Of a DNA stretch of 64,000 nt, positions 1 to 7,980 are shown one piece after another; within the stretch, counting starts at the first letter, position 1; each line of letters opens with the position of its first letter. The notes beneath the pieces were generated by a model, which saw only the letters and a list, made by a program, of their open reading frames with translations, did not search any database and had not been told where the DNA came from. Position numbers and translations under genes: made by a program. Origin of the DNA: Sphingobium fontiphilum (GTDB taxonomy: Bacteria > Pseudomonadota > Alphaproteobacteria > Sphingomonadales > Sphingomonadaceae); NCBI RefSeq assembly GCF_014196635.1, contig NZ_JACIEB010000001.1, forward strand, positions 310,001 through 374,000, given 5' to 3'.

Positions 1-420
1 AACATGGCGATCGTGTGCAACATCGGCCATTTCGACAGCGAAATTCAGGTCGCGGCGCTGAGCAACATGAAGTGGACCGAGATCAAGCCGCAGGTCGACG
101 AGGTCGAATTCCCCGATGGCAAGAAGATCATCATGCTGGCCAAGGGCCGCCTGGTGAATCTGGGCTGCGCCACCGGCCACCCCAGTTTCGTCATGTCGTC
201 CAGCTTCACCAACCAGGTGCTGGCGCAGATCGAACTTTTCGCCAAGGGCGACGAATACAAGAACGAAGTCTATGTGCTGCCCAAGCATCTGGACGAGAAG
301 GTGGCGGCGCTGCACCTCGAAAAGCTGGGCGTGAAGCTGTCTAAGCTCAGCCCCAAGCAGGCCGCCTATATCGGCGTTCCGGTCGAAGGGCCGTTCAAGC
401 CCGACCATTATCGTTACTGA
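1..420 (+). CDS. ahcY: Adenosylhomocysteinase, C-terminal part (gene cut by window start)
   Basis: The frame is open from base 1, so the 5' end lies outside the window; 139 codons remain. The product hydrolyses S-adenosylhomocysteine to adenosine and homocysteine and keeps the activated methyl cycle running in the cytoplasm. The visible part is the family's conserved C-terminus: the [13 protein letters not shown] segment of the NAD-binding domain, the [14 protein letters not shown] motif near residues 43-56 of the fragment, and the terminal KPDHYRY tail that reaches into the neighbouring subunit's cofactor site. A strong hairpin follows the stop codon, so this is the last gene of its transcript. 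The identification is secure. Confidence 0.96.
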   Translation, partial: NMAIVCNIGHFDSEIQVAALSNMKWTEIKPQVDEVEFPDGKKIIMLAKGRLVNLGCATGHPSFVMSSSFTNQVLAQIELFAKGDEYKNEVYVLPKHLDEKVAALHLEKLGVKLSKLSPKQAAYIGVPVEGPFKPDHYRY

Positions 421-429
421 CGAACCGGA

Positions 430-461
430 CGGGGCGGCCACTGGCCGCCCCGCTAGTTTTA
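430..461 (+). terminator. Rho-independent terminator after ahcY
   Basis: A near-perfect GC-rich inverted repeat (bases 430-440 pair with 442-452) is followed by a short T run at 457-460. It sits 10 bases after the ahcY stop and separates it from divL. Confidence 0.75.
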
Positions 462-558
462 CGGCCATAAGTTAGCCGCTTCACCCTGCCGCCGCTTTGC
501 GATAGTCCATCGCCATGCAGGGTCTTTTCACCAGATCGCCGGGCGTGCAATCGGCCCT

Positions 559-2862
559 ATGACGACATTGTCTCCCCTGGCCGCCATCGCCATTGGCGGT
601 ATCCTGGCGCTGTGGCTCGCCGCCGCCATATGGGCGCTGATGAAGGGCGCGCAACAGCAGCGGCAGGGCGCGCATGCGCAGGATCAGCTTGATCGCCTGA
701 CCGCGCTGATCGAATCGGCGCCGGCGATTGTCGCGATGGTGCGGCCCGATGGGCGACTGGAGGCGACGGACCGGCTCTCGACCTGGCTGGGACTGGAGCA
801 AGTCCCCGCTTTTGCATCCGAACTGACCGGCGCCGATGGCGGGTTGTCGGCCGAGGACAGCGCTGCGCTGGCGCGCGACATTGGCGCGGCGCAGCGGGCG
901 GGTCGCCCCTTTTCCCGACCGGTGAGGGCGCTGGGTTCATCCCGTTCGCTCATGGTTCGCGGTGCGCCCGCCAGTCCCGAACTGGCCGAATCAGGCAGCG
1001 TCGTGCTGTGGTTTTTCGACGCGACCGAGAGCCAGTCGGAGATTTTGGGGCTTCAGGCCCATGTCAGCCAGCTTCGCGACGCGCTGGAGACGCTGGCCGG
1101 GCTGATCGAGGCCGCGCCGCTGCCGATGTGGCATCGCGGCCCGGACCAGAAGCTGAGCCTCGTCAACAGCGCCTATGTTCGCGCCGTTGACGGGATAGAC
1201 GCCGCCCGCGTCATCCATGAAGGCATCGAATTGGTGGAAGCCGTGGAAGGCATCAGTCCCGGCGAAGCGGCGGCGCAGGCGGCGCTGACCGGGGGCCCTC
1301 TCGAACGGCTGGTGCCAGCCACCATTGACGGCGAGCGGCGCACCATGCGTGTGGTCGATGTGCCTTTGGGGGAGGCAGGCGTCGCCGGTTTCGCGATGGA
1401 CCAGCATGAACTGGAACAGGTGCGCGTCGAACTGCGGCGGCTGGAAGCGGCGCAGCGCGATCTGCTCGACCGGCTGTCAGCGGGGGTTGCCCGCTTCGGT
1501 GCTGACCGTTCGCTGCGTTTCTGGAATCAGCCATTCATCAGTCTGTTCGCGCTCGACGCCGGGCATCTGGCCGATGCGCCCGCGTTCGAACGGGTGCTGG
1601 ACCGGATGCGCGAGGCCGGGCGCATCCCCGAACATCGCGATTTCCCCGCCTGGCGGGCGGAGCGGCGGGACTGGTTCCTGTCGCCCGAACCGCGCGAGGA
1701 AAACTGGCTGCTGGCCGACGGCACCCATTTGCGCGTCTACGCCCAGCCGCTGCCCGATGGCGGCTTGCTGATGATTTTCGAGGACCGCACCGAACAGGTG
1801 ATGCTGTCGAGCGCGCGCGACACGCTGTTGCGGGTGCGAACGGCGACGTTCGACAATCTGTTCGAATCGATCGGCGTCTTCTCTCAGGACGGTCGCCTGC
1901 ACTTGTGGAACAACCGTTTCCGGGTGATGTGGGGCGTGCCGGAGGAAATGCTGGCCGCCCATCCGCGCATCGACGAATTGATGGCGAAGGTGCAGACGCG
2001 CCTCGCCAAGCCGCATCAGGCCAATGTGGTGCGCGAACTGGTGCGGGCCGCGACCGTGGAGCGCAAGCAGCGCATGGGCCATGTCGGTTTCGCCGATGGC
2101 CGCATCTTCGAATTCGCGGCCATTCCGCTGCCCGATGGCAACGCCCTGTTCACGATGCTGGACGTGACCGACAGCCGCAAGATGGAGCAGGCGCTGCGCG
2201 ACCGGAACGAGGCGCTGGAGCAGGCGGACAAGGTCAAGACCGCCTTTGTCACCAATATGAGTTATGAACTGCGCACGCCGCTGACCAGCATCGCCGGTTT
2301 CGCCGAGATGATGAACGAGGGCTATGCGGGCGAACTGAGCGAGGCGGCGCGCGATTATGTGCGCGGCATTGTCGAGAGCACGCAGCGGCTGTCGATGCTG
2401 ATCGACAATGTGCTGGACATGACCCAGAGCGAGGCGGGGACGCTGGCGATCGAGCGTAAAACGGTCGATCTGGCGGCGCTTGCGCGGGCCAGCGCGCAGC
2501 GGCTGGAACCCGATGCGCGCGCCAAGAATATCGAATGGGTCGTCGATTTGCAGCCTTCGCTCGGCGCCGTCCATGGCGACGCCCGCCGGATAGGCCAGGC
2601 GCTGGACCATCTTCTCGAAAATGCCGTGCGCTATTGCGGGGAGGGTGCGCGCGTGCTGATCCATGGCGATGGCGACGGGCATAAGGCCCGACTGGTCGTG
2701 TCGGACAATGGGCCGGGCATTGACCATGGAAGGCAGGCGGCGCGGCCGGGCATAGGCCTGCCGCTCGCGCGGCGGCTGGTGGAGGCGCATGGCGGCGTGT
2801 TGACGCTGTTGTCCGAACCGGGCGAAGGCACTGTGGCGGCGATGGAGTTGCCGCGTGGATAG
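559..2862 (+). CDS. divL: DivL-type PAS sensor kinase with Tyr in place of the phospho-acceptor His
   Basis: This is a 767-residue membrane protein with one N-terminal transmembrane segment (about residues 6-27), several PAS-like regions (about 45-540), a HisKA-like dimerisation helix and a C-terminal ATPase domain. In the H-box the usual SHELRTP reads SYELRTP, so Tyr569 stands where His is phosphorylated. The ATPase boxes look intact: ENA near 687, DNGPGI at 716-721 and GIGL at 731-734. Caulobacter DivL has the same layout, almost the same length and the same Tyr. There it is a polar cell-cycle regulator that binds DivK and controls CckA rather than acting as an ordinary kinase. The stop overlaps tsaE by 8 bases, and the gene heads the repair and wall-recycling run. 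Exact partners in this organism are inferred. Confidence 0.9.
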   Translation: MTTLSPLAAIAIGGILALWLAAAIWALMKGAQQQRQGAHAQDQLDRLTALIESAPAIVAMVRPDGRLEATDRLSTWLGLEQVPAFASELTGADGGLSAEDSAALARDIGAAQRAGRPFSRPVRALGSSRSLMVRGAPASPELAESGSVVLWFFDATESQSEILGLQAHVSQLRDALETLAGLIEAAPLPMWHRGPDQKLSLVNSAYVRAVDGIDAARVIHEGIELVEAVEGISPGEAAAQAALTGGPLERLVPATIDGERRTMRVVDVPLGEAGVAGFAMDQHELEQVRVELRRLEAAQRDLLDRLSAGVARFGADRSLRFWNQPFISLFALDAGHLADAPAFERVLDRMREAGRIPEHRDFPAWRAERRDWFLSPEPREENWLLADGTHLRVYAQPLPDGGLLMIFEDRTEQVMLSSARDTLLRVRTATFDNLFESIGVFSQDGRLHLWNNRFRVMWGVPEEMLAAHPRIDELMAKVQTRLAKPHQANVVRELVRAATVERKQRMGHVGFADGRIFEFAAIPLPDGNALFTMLDVTDSRKMEQALRDRNEALEQADKVKTAFVTNMSYELRTPLTSIAGFAEMMNEGYAGELSEAARDYVRGIVESTQRLSMLIDNVLDMTQSEAGTLAIERKTVDLAALARASAQRLEPDARAKNIEWVVDLQPSLGAVHGDARRIGQALDHLLENAVRYCGEGARVLIHGDGDGHKARLVVSDNGPGIDHGRQAARPGIGLPLARRLVEAHGGVLTLLSEPGEGTVAAMELPRG

Positions 2863-3307
2863 ACAGATTTCGGTGTCCGGCGAGGCCGCCATGCTGGCGC
2901 TGGGCGCGCGCATCGCATCGGCCGTACGCGCCGGGGACGTCATCGCCCTGCAAGGCGGGCTTGGCGCGGGCAAGACGACGCTGACCCGCGGTCTCCTCCA
3001 TGCGCTCGGGCTGGAGGGCGAAGCGCCGAGCCCCAGTTTCGCGCTGGTCCAGCCCTATGATGCGCCGCCGCTGCGCCTGCCGGTCGCCCATGTCGATCTT
3101 TACCGGCTGGATGATGCCGAAGACATCGCCGAACTGGGGCTGGACGATTATCTGGAGGATGGTCTGGTCGTCATCGAATGGCCCGAACGCATGGGGGATC
3201 GCCTGTGGCCCCATGCGCTGCGCCTGACCATTGAGGATGAAGACGCTGGTCGACGCTTGACAGCGGACCTGACGGACGATTGGAGGGATAGATGGTCCCG
3301 ACTATGA
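2855..3307 (+). CDS. tsaE: tRNA N6-threonylcarbamoyladenosine biosynthesis ATPase TsaE
   Basis: This 150-residue P-loop protein has a Walker A motif GLGAGKTT at residues 35-42 and the family's HVDLYRL and IEWPERM segments. TsaE works with TsaB and TsaD to complete the t6A modification at position 37 of ANN-decoding tRNAs. The start is a GTG that overlaps the divL stop by 8 bases, which suggests translational coupling. The 3' end overlaps amgK by 16 bases. Length and motifs are normal for the family. Confidence 0.93.
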   Translation: MDRQISVSGEAAMLALGARIASAVRAGDVIALQGGLGAGKTTLTRGLLHALGLEGEAPSPSFALVQPYDAPPLRLPVAHVDLYRLDDAEDIAELGLDDYLEDGLVVIEWPERMGDRLWPHALRLTIEDEDAGRRLTADLTDDWRDRWSRL

Positions 3308-4290
3308 TCCCGCCCGCCGCTGCTCCCGATTTTCTGACCAAGGCAGGTTGGGGCGACGCCGCCATATCGCCGCTGGCGGGCGATGCCTCGTTTCGCCGTT
3401 ATTTCAGGGTCATCCGCAATGGCCGACAGGCCGTTTTGATGGACGCGCCGCCGCCGCATGAAGACCCGCGCCCGTTCATCGCCATCGCCGAGCATCTGCG
3501 CGCCGACGGATTTACCGCGCCCGCCATTTTGGCGCGCGATCTGGACCATGGTCTGGTGCTGATCGAGGATTTCGGCGACCTGCGGATCAAGGAATATCTG
3601 GAGGCGCAGCCGGAACAGGAATTGGCCGTCTATGGCCGGGCGGTCGACTTGCTCGCGGACCTTCATCGCCGTCCGCCTGCGCAGGTGCCGCCTTATGACC
3701 GGGCCGTCTATCAACGCGAAACCGGGCTGCTGACCGAATGGTATTGTCCGGCCATCGGCCTTGATGTCGATACCGATGGCTATCGCGCCGCATGGGATGC
3801 GGTGCTGCCCATGGTGGAGAGAGACGACGCGCCGGCCGTCACCGTGCTGCGTGATTATCACGCCGAAAATATCATGTTGATCGACGGGCAGGCGGCCCAT
3901 GGCCTTGGCCTGCTGGACTTTCAGGACGCATTGGTCGGGCACCCGGCCTATGATCTTGTCTCGCTGTTGCAGGATGCCCGACGCGACGTGCCCACAGCCG
4001 TCGAGGCGGCGATGATCGCCCGTTATCGCGACGCCGCCCACCCGAGGGGCGATTTCGATGCGGCCTATGCGGTGCTGGGCGCGCAGCGCAACGCCAAGAT
4101 CATCGGTATCTTCACCCGCCTGTGGAAGCGTGACGGCAAACCCCGCTACCTGTCATTCCTGCCGCGCATGTGGGGGCTGCTGGAGCGCGACCTCGCCCAT
4201 CCGGCCCTGGCGCCCGTGGCCCGCTGGTTCGACGCCAATATCCCGGCGGACAGGCGCCATGCCGCGCTGGAGGAGTTTGCGGAGGCATGA
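3292..4290 (+). CDS. amgK: AmgK-type cell-wall sugar kinase (MurNAc/GlcNAc anomeric kinase)
   Basis: This 332-residue aminoglycoside-phosphotransferase-fold kinase has a catalytic loop RDYHAEN at residues 187-193 and a metal-binding LLDFQDA segment at about 207-213. In Pseudomonas, AmgK phosphorylates MurNAc at C1, and MurU then makes UDP-MurNAc, bypassing de novo synthesis through MurA. The adjacent murU-like gene, overlapping by 4 bases (ATGA), supports this role over drug resistance. GGAGG lies 5 bases before the ATG at 3292, which favours it over the ATG at 3304. Substrate is inferred from the pairing. Confidence 0.88.
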   Translation: MVPTMIPPAAAPDFLTKAGWGDAAISPLAGDASFRRYFRVIRNGRQAVLMDAPPPHEDPRPFIAIAEHLRADGFTAPAILARDLDHGLVLIEDFGDLRIKEYLEAQPEQELAVYGRAVDLLADLHRRPPAQVPPYDRAVYQRETGLLTEWYCPAIGLDVDTDGYRAAWDAVLPMVERDDAPAVTVLRDYHAENIMLIDGQAAHGLGLLDFQDALVGHPAYDLVSLLQDARRDVPTAVEAAMIARYRDAAHPRGDFDAAYAVLGAQRNAKIIGIFTRLWKRDGKPRYLSFLPRMWGLLERDLAHPALAPVARWFDANIPADRRHAALEEFAEA

Positions 4291-4997
4291 TCGACACGGC
4301 GATGCTGATGGCGGCGGGATTGGGCAAGCGGATGCGCCCGTTGACTGCGACCCGGCCCAAACCGCTGGTGCGGGTCGCGGGCAAGCCGCTGATCGACCAT
4401 GCGCTCGACCGGATGCAGGCGGGCGGCATTCAGCGCGTGGTGGTGAACGTCCATTATCTGGCCGACACGATCGAAGCCCATTTGCGGACCCGGCGCACTG
4501 GCATGACGCATGTCGTTTCCGACGAACGGGCGAAGTTGCTGGAGACGGGCGGCGGGCTGGTGAAGGCCAAGCCGCTTTTGGGCGATGCGCCCTTTTTCTG
4601 CGTCAACAGCGACAATATCTGGATCGACGGCCCCACAGAAACCTTTGGAATGCTGCGACGCATTTGGGATCCGGCGCGCATGGACGCATTGCTGTTGCTG
4701 GTTCCGCTGGCCCGCGCCAACTGCCATGGCGGGCAGGGCGATTTCCACATGGACGCCATGGGACGGCTCAGTCGCCGCAAACAGGCGCATGTCGCGCCTT
4801 TCGTGTTCACCGGCATCCAGTTGATGAAGCCCGAACTTGTCACCGATCCGCCCGCCGACGTATTTTCCACCAATATCTTCTGGAACCGGGCGATCGAGTC
4901 CGGGCGTCTGTATGGCGTGGCGCATCAGGGCCTGTGGTTCGATGTTGGCACCCCCGCCGCCATCCCGGTGGTGGAGGCGATGCTGGCCCATGGGTGA
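4287..4997 (+). CDS. murU: MurU-type sugar-1-phosphate nucleotidyltransferase
   Basis: The product has 236 residues with the nucleotidyltransferase signature AAGLGKRMRPLT at residues 9-20, followed by KPL and a Rossmann-like core ending in a FDVGTP segment. Together with AmgK it should convert MurNAc-1-P and UTP to UDP-MurNAc, recycling peptidoglycan. The ATG overlaps the amgK stop (ATGA), and the end overlaps addB by 8 bases. A longer in-frame start at 4170 would lie inside amgK and lacks family similarity. Substrate specificity is inferred from the amgK partner. Confidence 0.87.
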   Translation: MIDTAMLMAAGLGKRMRPLTATRPKPLVRVAGKPLIDHALDRMQAGGIQRVVVNVHYLADTIEAHLRTRRTGMTHVVSDERAKLLETGGGLVKAKPLLGDAPFFCVNSDNIWIDGPTETFGMLRRIWDPARMDALLLLVPLARANCHGGQGDFHMDAMGRLSRRKQAHVAPFVFTGIQLMKPELVTDPPADVFSTNIFWNRAIESGRLYGVAHQGLWFDVGTPAAIPVVEAMLAHG

Positions 4998-7980
4998 TCG
5001 CACCCGCCCGGCGCTCTATTCCATTCCGGCGCACCGCGCCTTTGCCGACTCGCTGGTCGCGGGGCTGATCGCGCAATATGGCGCCGACCCGCTGGCGCTG
5101 GCGCGCGGCATGATATTGCTGCCCAACAACCGCGCGGTCCGGGCGGTGAGCGACGCCTTTGTGCGCGCGTCGGGCGGGGGTTTGCTGTTGCCGCGTCTGA
5201 CGCCGCTGGGCGACCCGGAACTGGACGAACGGCTGGGCAGCGCGCTTGACCCGATCGGCATGGGGGCGGACATCCCACCGGCCATAACGCCGATGCGGCG
5301 GTTGATGATCCTGTCCCGGATGGTGCAGCGGGTGCGGCGGGCAGCCGGGCAGCCGGTCGATGCGGGCGAGGCGATCAGGCTGGGGCAGGCGCTTGCCGCC
5401 GCGCTGGACCAGATGGAAGTGGAACAGACGCCCGCCACGGCCTTGCGCGACCTGACCATCGCGCCCGAGCTGTCCGAACATTGGCAAACATCGCTGCGCT
5501 TTTTCGAGATATTGATGGCGCAATGGCCGCAGGAACTGGCGCGGCGCCGGGTGATCGACCCGGCCGACCGGCGCAACCGGCTGTTCGCGCATATCGCCGC
5601 CCGTTGGAAGGACGCGCCGCCGCCCGGCTTTGTCGTCGCGGCGGGGATCAGCACGACCGCGCCCGCCGTTGCGAACCTGCTGGCGCGGGTGGCGACGATG
5701 AAAGGCGGGCAGGTGGTGTTCGCCGGGCTGGACCAGCATATGAGGGGGGATGAGTGGGACGCCATCGGTCCGTTCGATCCCGATCCGATGACCGGCAGGC
5801 GCCCGCCAGGCCATGAGACCCACCCGCAATATGCGCTCAAGCGCCTGCTCGACCATATGGGTTTCGACCGGGCCGAGGTCGCGGCTTGGCGCTGGGGATC
5901 GGACCATGATGCGCGGGCGGCGCGGGGGCGCTCCATCTCGCTTGCGATGCTGCCGCCGCGCCTGACGAGTCGCTGGCGCGATCTGAAACCGGCGCAGCGG
6001 ACGCTGGCGGGCGTGGAGGCTCTGGAAGTGGCGACGTCGGCGGACGAGGCGCAGGCGATCGCCATCGCCCTGCGCGGGGCGTTGGAGGAGCCGGGGCGCA
6101 CGGCGGCGCTGGTGACGCCGGACCGGCAACTGGCGACGCGCGTTTCCGCGCACCTCCAACGCTGGGGCATAGAGGCGGACGACAGCGCCGGGCAACCGCT
6201 GTCGCACCTGCCGCCCGGAACCTTGCTGATCGCCATGGCCGAAGCGGTGGCGGATCGCTTCGCGCCGGTGGCGCTGCTGACCCTGCTCAAGCATCCGCTG
6301 GTCATGCGCGGCGAGGGCCGTCTGGAATGGCTGGAGGGGGTGCGCGCGCTCGACCTGTTGCTGCGCGGGCCGCGCCCCCCAGCCGACCTGCGGGGCATCG
6401 ACCTGTTGGTCGCCGAGCATGAGGGCGAGGACAGGCTGCGCGATCTGCGCGCAAGGGTGCGGACATGGTGGCCGCAGGCGCGCGCGATGCTGGCGCCGAT
6501 GGAGGCGGACTTCGCGCAGGCGCGAGCCCTTCCGGAACAACTGGCCGCGATCCGCACCCATGCCTCGCGTCTGAGCGCCGAAACCATATGGGCGGGGCAT
6601 CAGGGACATGCGGCGGCGGCGCTGTTTGCCGACATGGAGGAAGCCGCCAGCGATGGTCCCGACGAGGCCGATATCGGCGCGCTGCCGAGCCTGCTCGACC
6701 GGATGCTGCGCGCTGTCGCTGTCCGGCCACCGCAGGGCGGCCATCCTCGTGTTGCTATATTAGGGTTGATCGAGGCGCGGCTGGCGCACAGCGACCTGAT
6801 GATCCTTGGCGGCCTTAACGAAGGCACATGGCCTGGCCTGCCCGCGCCCGACCCCTGGTTGGCGCCACGCATCCGGCGCGAACTGGGCCTGCCTGCGCTG
6901 GAAAGCCGGATAGGCTTTGCCGCGCATGACTTCGCCTCTGCGCTGGGTGCGCCGCGCGTGCTGCTCACGCGGTCGCGGCGGGGAACGGGCGGCCCGGCGG
7001 TGGCTTCTCGCTTCTGGCTGCGGCTGCGCGCCATGGCGGGGCAGCAGTGGAAGCAGGCCGACTGGCTGAAACATTGCGTGCATGGGCTGGACGCTGTGGC
7101 GCATCATCGCCCGTCCGACCGCCCGGCTCCGGCGCCTCCGGTCGAAATGCGCCCGCGCCGCATATCGGTGACGGCGGTAGACCGGCTGAACGCAGACCCC
7201 TTCGCCTTCTATGCCCAACGCATCCTGAAATTGTCGCGACTCGACCCCATCGACGCTGATCCCAGCGCCGCCTGGCGCGGCACCGCGGTTCACGCTATTT
7301 TGCAACGCTGGGCCGATGAAGGCGCGCGCGACCCGGCGCGGCTGGAGGCGCTGACCCGCGAACTGTTCCAGGAAGCGGACGCCCACCCGCTGCTGCGCGC
7401 CCTGTGGCAGCCGCGCTTGCTGGAGGGAATCGGCTGGATTGCGCGCACGGTGGCCGAAGACCGGGCGGCCGGGCGCAGCATCTGGATGGCGGAGAAGGAG
7501 GGGCGCGCGCGCATCGCCGGCGTGACGCTGACCGGCAAGGCGGACCGGATCGACCGGATGCCGGATGGAACGATCGCTATTGTCGACTACAAGACCGGCA
7601 AGCCGCCAAGCGCGAAACAGGTGCGGGCGGGCATGGCGCTGCAACTCGGACTGCTCGGCGCCATCGCAGAAATGGAGGATGGCTTTGACGGATTGCCAAT
7701 CGGCGTTCGGGCGAGCGAATTTGAATATTGGTCGCTCGGCCGCAACAAGCAGGACGGCTTTGGCTATCGCGAAAGTCCGGTCGACCCGGATGGCAGGCGC
7801 GACAAGATTCGCAATGATGAAATGATCGCGATGGCGCGGGCCTTGTTCACCGCCGCCGCCGAAAAATGGCTGACGGGCGACGCGCCGTTCGAGGCGGGCG
7901 TCAATCCGGAGGTCGCCAGCTATGGCGAATATGACCAGTTGATGCGGTTGGAAGAATGGTATGGGCGCGCCGATGCGTAG
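4990..7980 (+). CDS. addB: AddB, nuclease/helicase-like subunit of the double-strand-break repair complex
   Basis: The product has 996 residues. The N-terminal two thirds resemble a degenerate UvrD-type helicase. The C-terminus carries a RecB-like PD-(D/E)XK nuclease with a GKADRID segment and VDYKTG at about residues 865-870 (Asp866, Lys868) followed by a conserved Gln. With AddA it resects DNA ends for RecA loading, the alphaproteobacterial counterpart of RecBCD. The ATG at 4990 overlaps murU by 8 bases; a longer frame from 4837 would run through murU and is rejected. The 3' end overlaps addA by 20 bases. Confidence 0.93.
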   Translation: MGDRTRPALYSIPAHRAFADSLVAGLIAQYGADPLALARGMILLPNNRAVRAVSDAFVRASGGGLLLPRLTPLGDPELDERLGSALDPIGMGADIPPAITPMRRLMILSRMVQRVRRAAGQPVDAGEAIRLGQALAAALDQMEVEQTPATALRDLTIAPELSEHWQTSLRFFEILMAQWPQELARRRVIDPADRRNRLFAHIAARWKDAPPPGFVVAAGISTTAPAVANLLARVATMKGGQVVFAGLDQHMRGDEWDAIGPFDPDPMTGRRPPGHETHPQYALKRLLDHMGFDRAEVAAWRWGSDHDARAARGRSISLAMLPPRLTSRWRDLKPAQRTLAGVEALEVATSADEAQAIAIALRGALEEPGRTAALVTPDRQLATRVSAHLQRWGIEADDSAGQPLSHLPPGTLLIAMAEAVADRFAPVALLTLLKHPLVMRGEGRLEWLEGVRALDLLLRGPRPPADLRGIDLLVAEHEGEDRLRDLRARVRTWWPQARAMLAPMEADFAQARALPEQLAAIRTHASRLSAETIWAGHQGHAAAALFADMEEAASDGPDEADIGALPSLLDRMLRAVAVRPPQGGHPRVAILGLIEARLAHSDLMILGGLNEGTWPGLPAPDPWLAPRIRRELGLPALESRIGFAAHDFASALGAPRVLLTRSRRGTGGPAVASRFWLRLRAMAGQQWKQADWLKHCVHGLDAVAHHRPSDRPAPAPPVEMRPRRISVTAVDRLNADPFAFYAQRILKLSRLDPIDADPSAAWRGTAVHAILQRWADEGARDPARLEALTRELFQEADAHPLLRALWQPRLLEGIGWIARTVAEDRAAGRSIWMAEKEGRARIAGVTLTGKADRIDRMPDGTIAIVDYKTGKPPSAKQVRAGMALQLGLLGAIAEMEDGFDGLPIGVRASEFEYWSLGRNKQDGFGYRESPVDPDGRRDKIRNDEMIAMARALFTAAAEKWLTGDAPFEAGVNPEVASYGEYDQLMRLEEWYGRADA

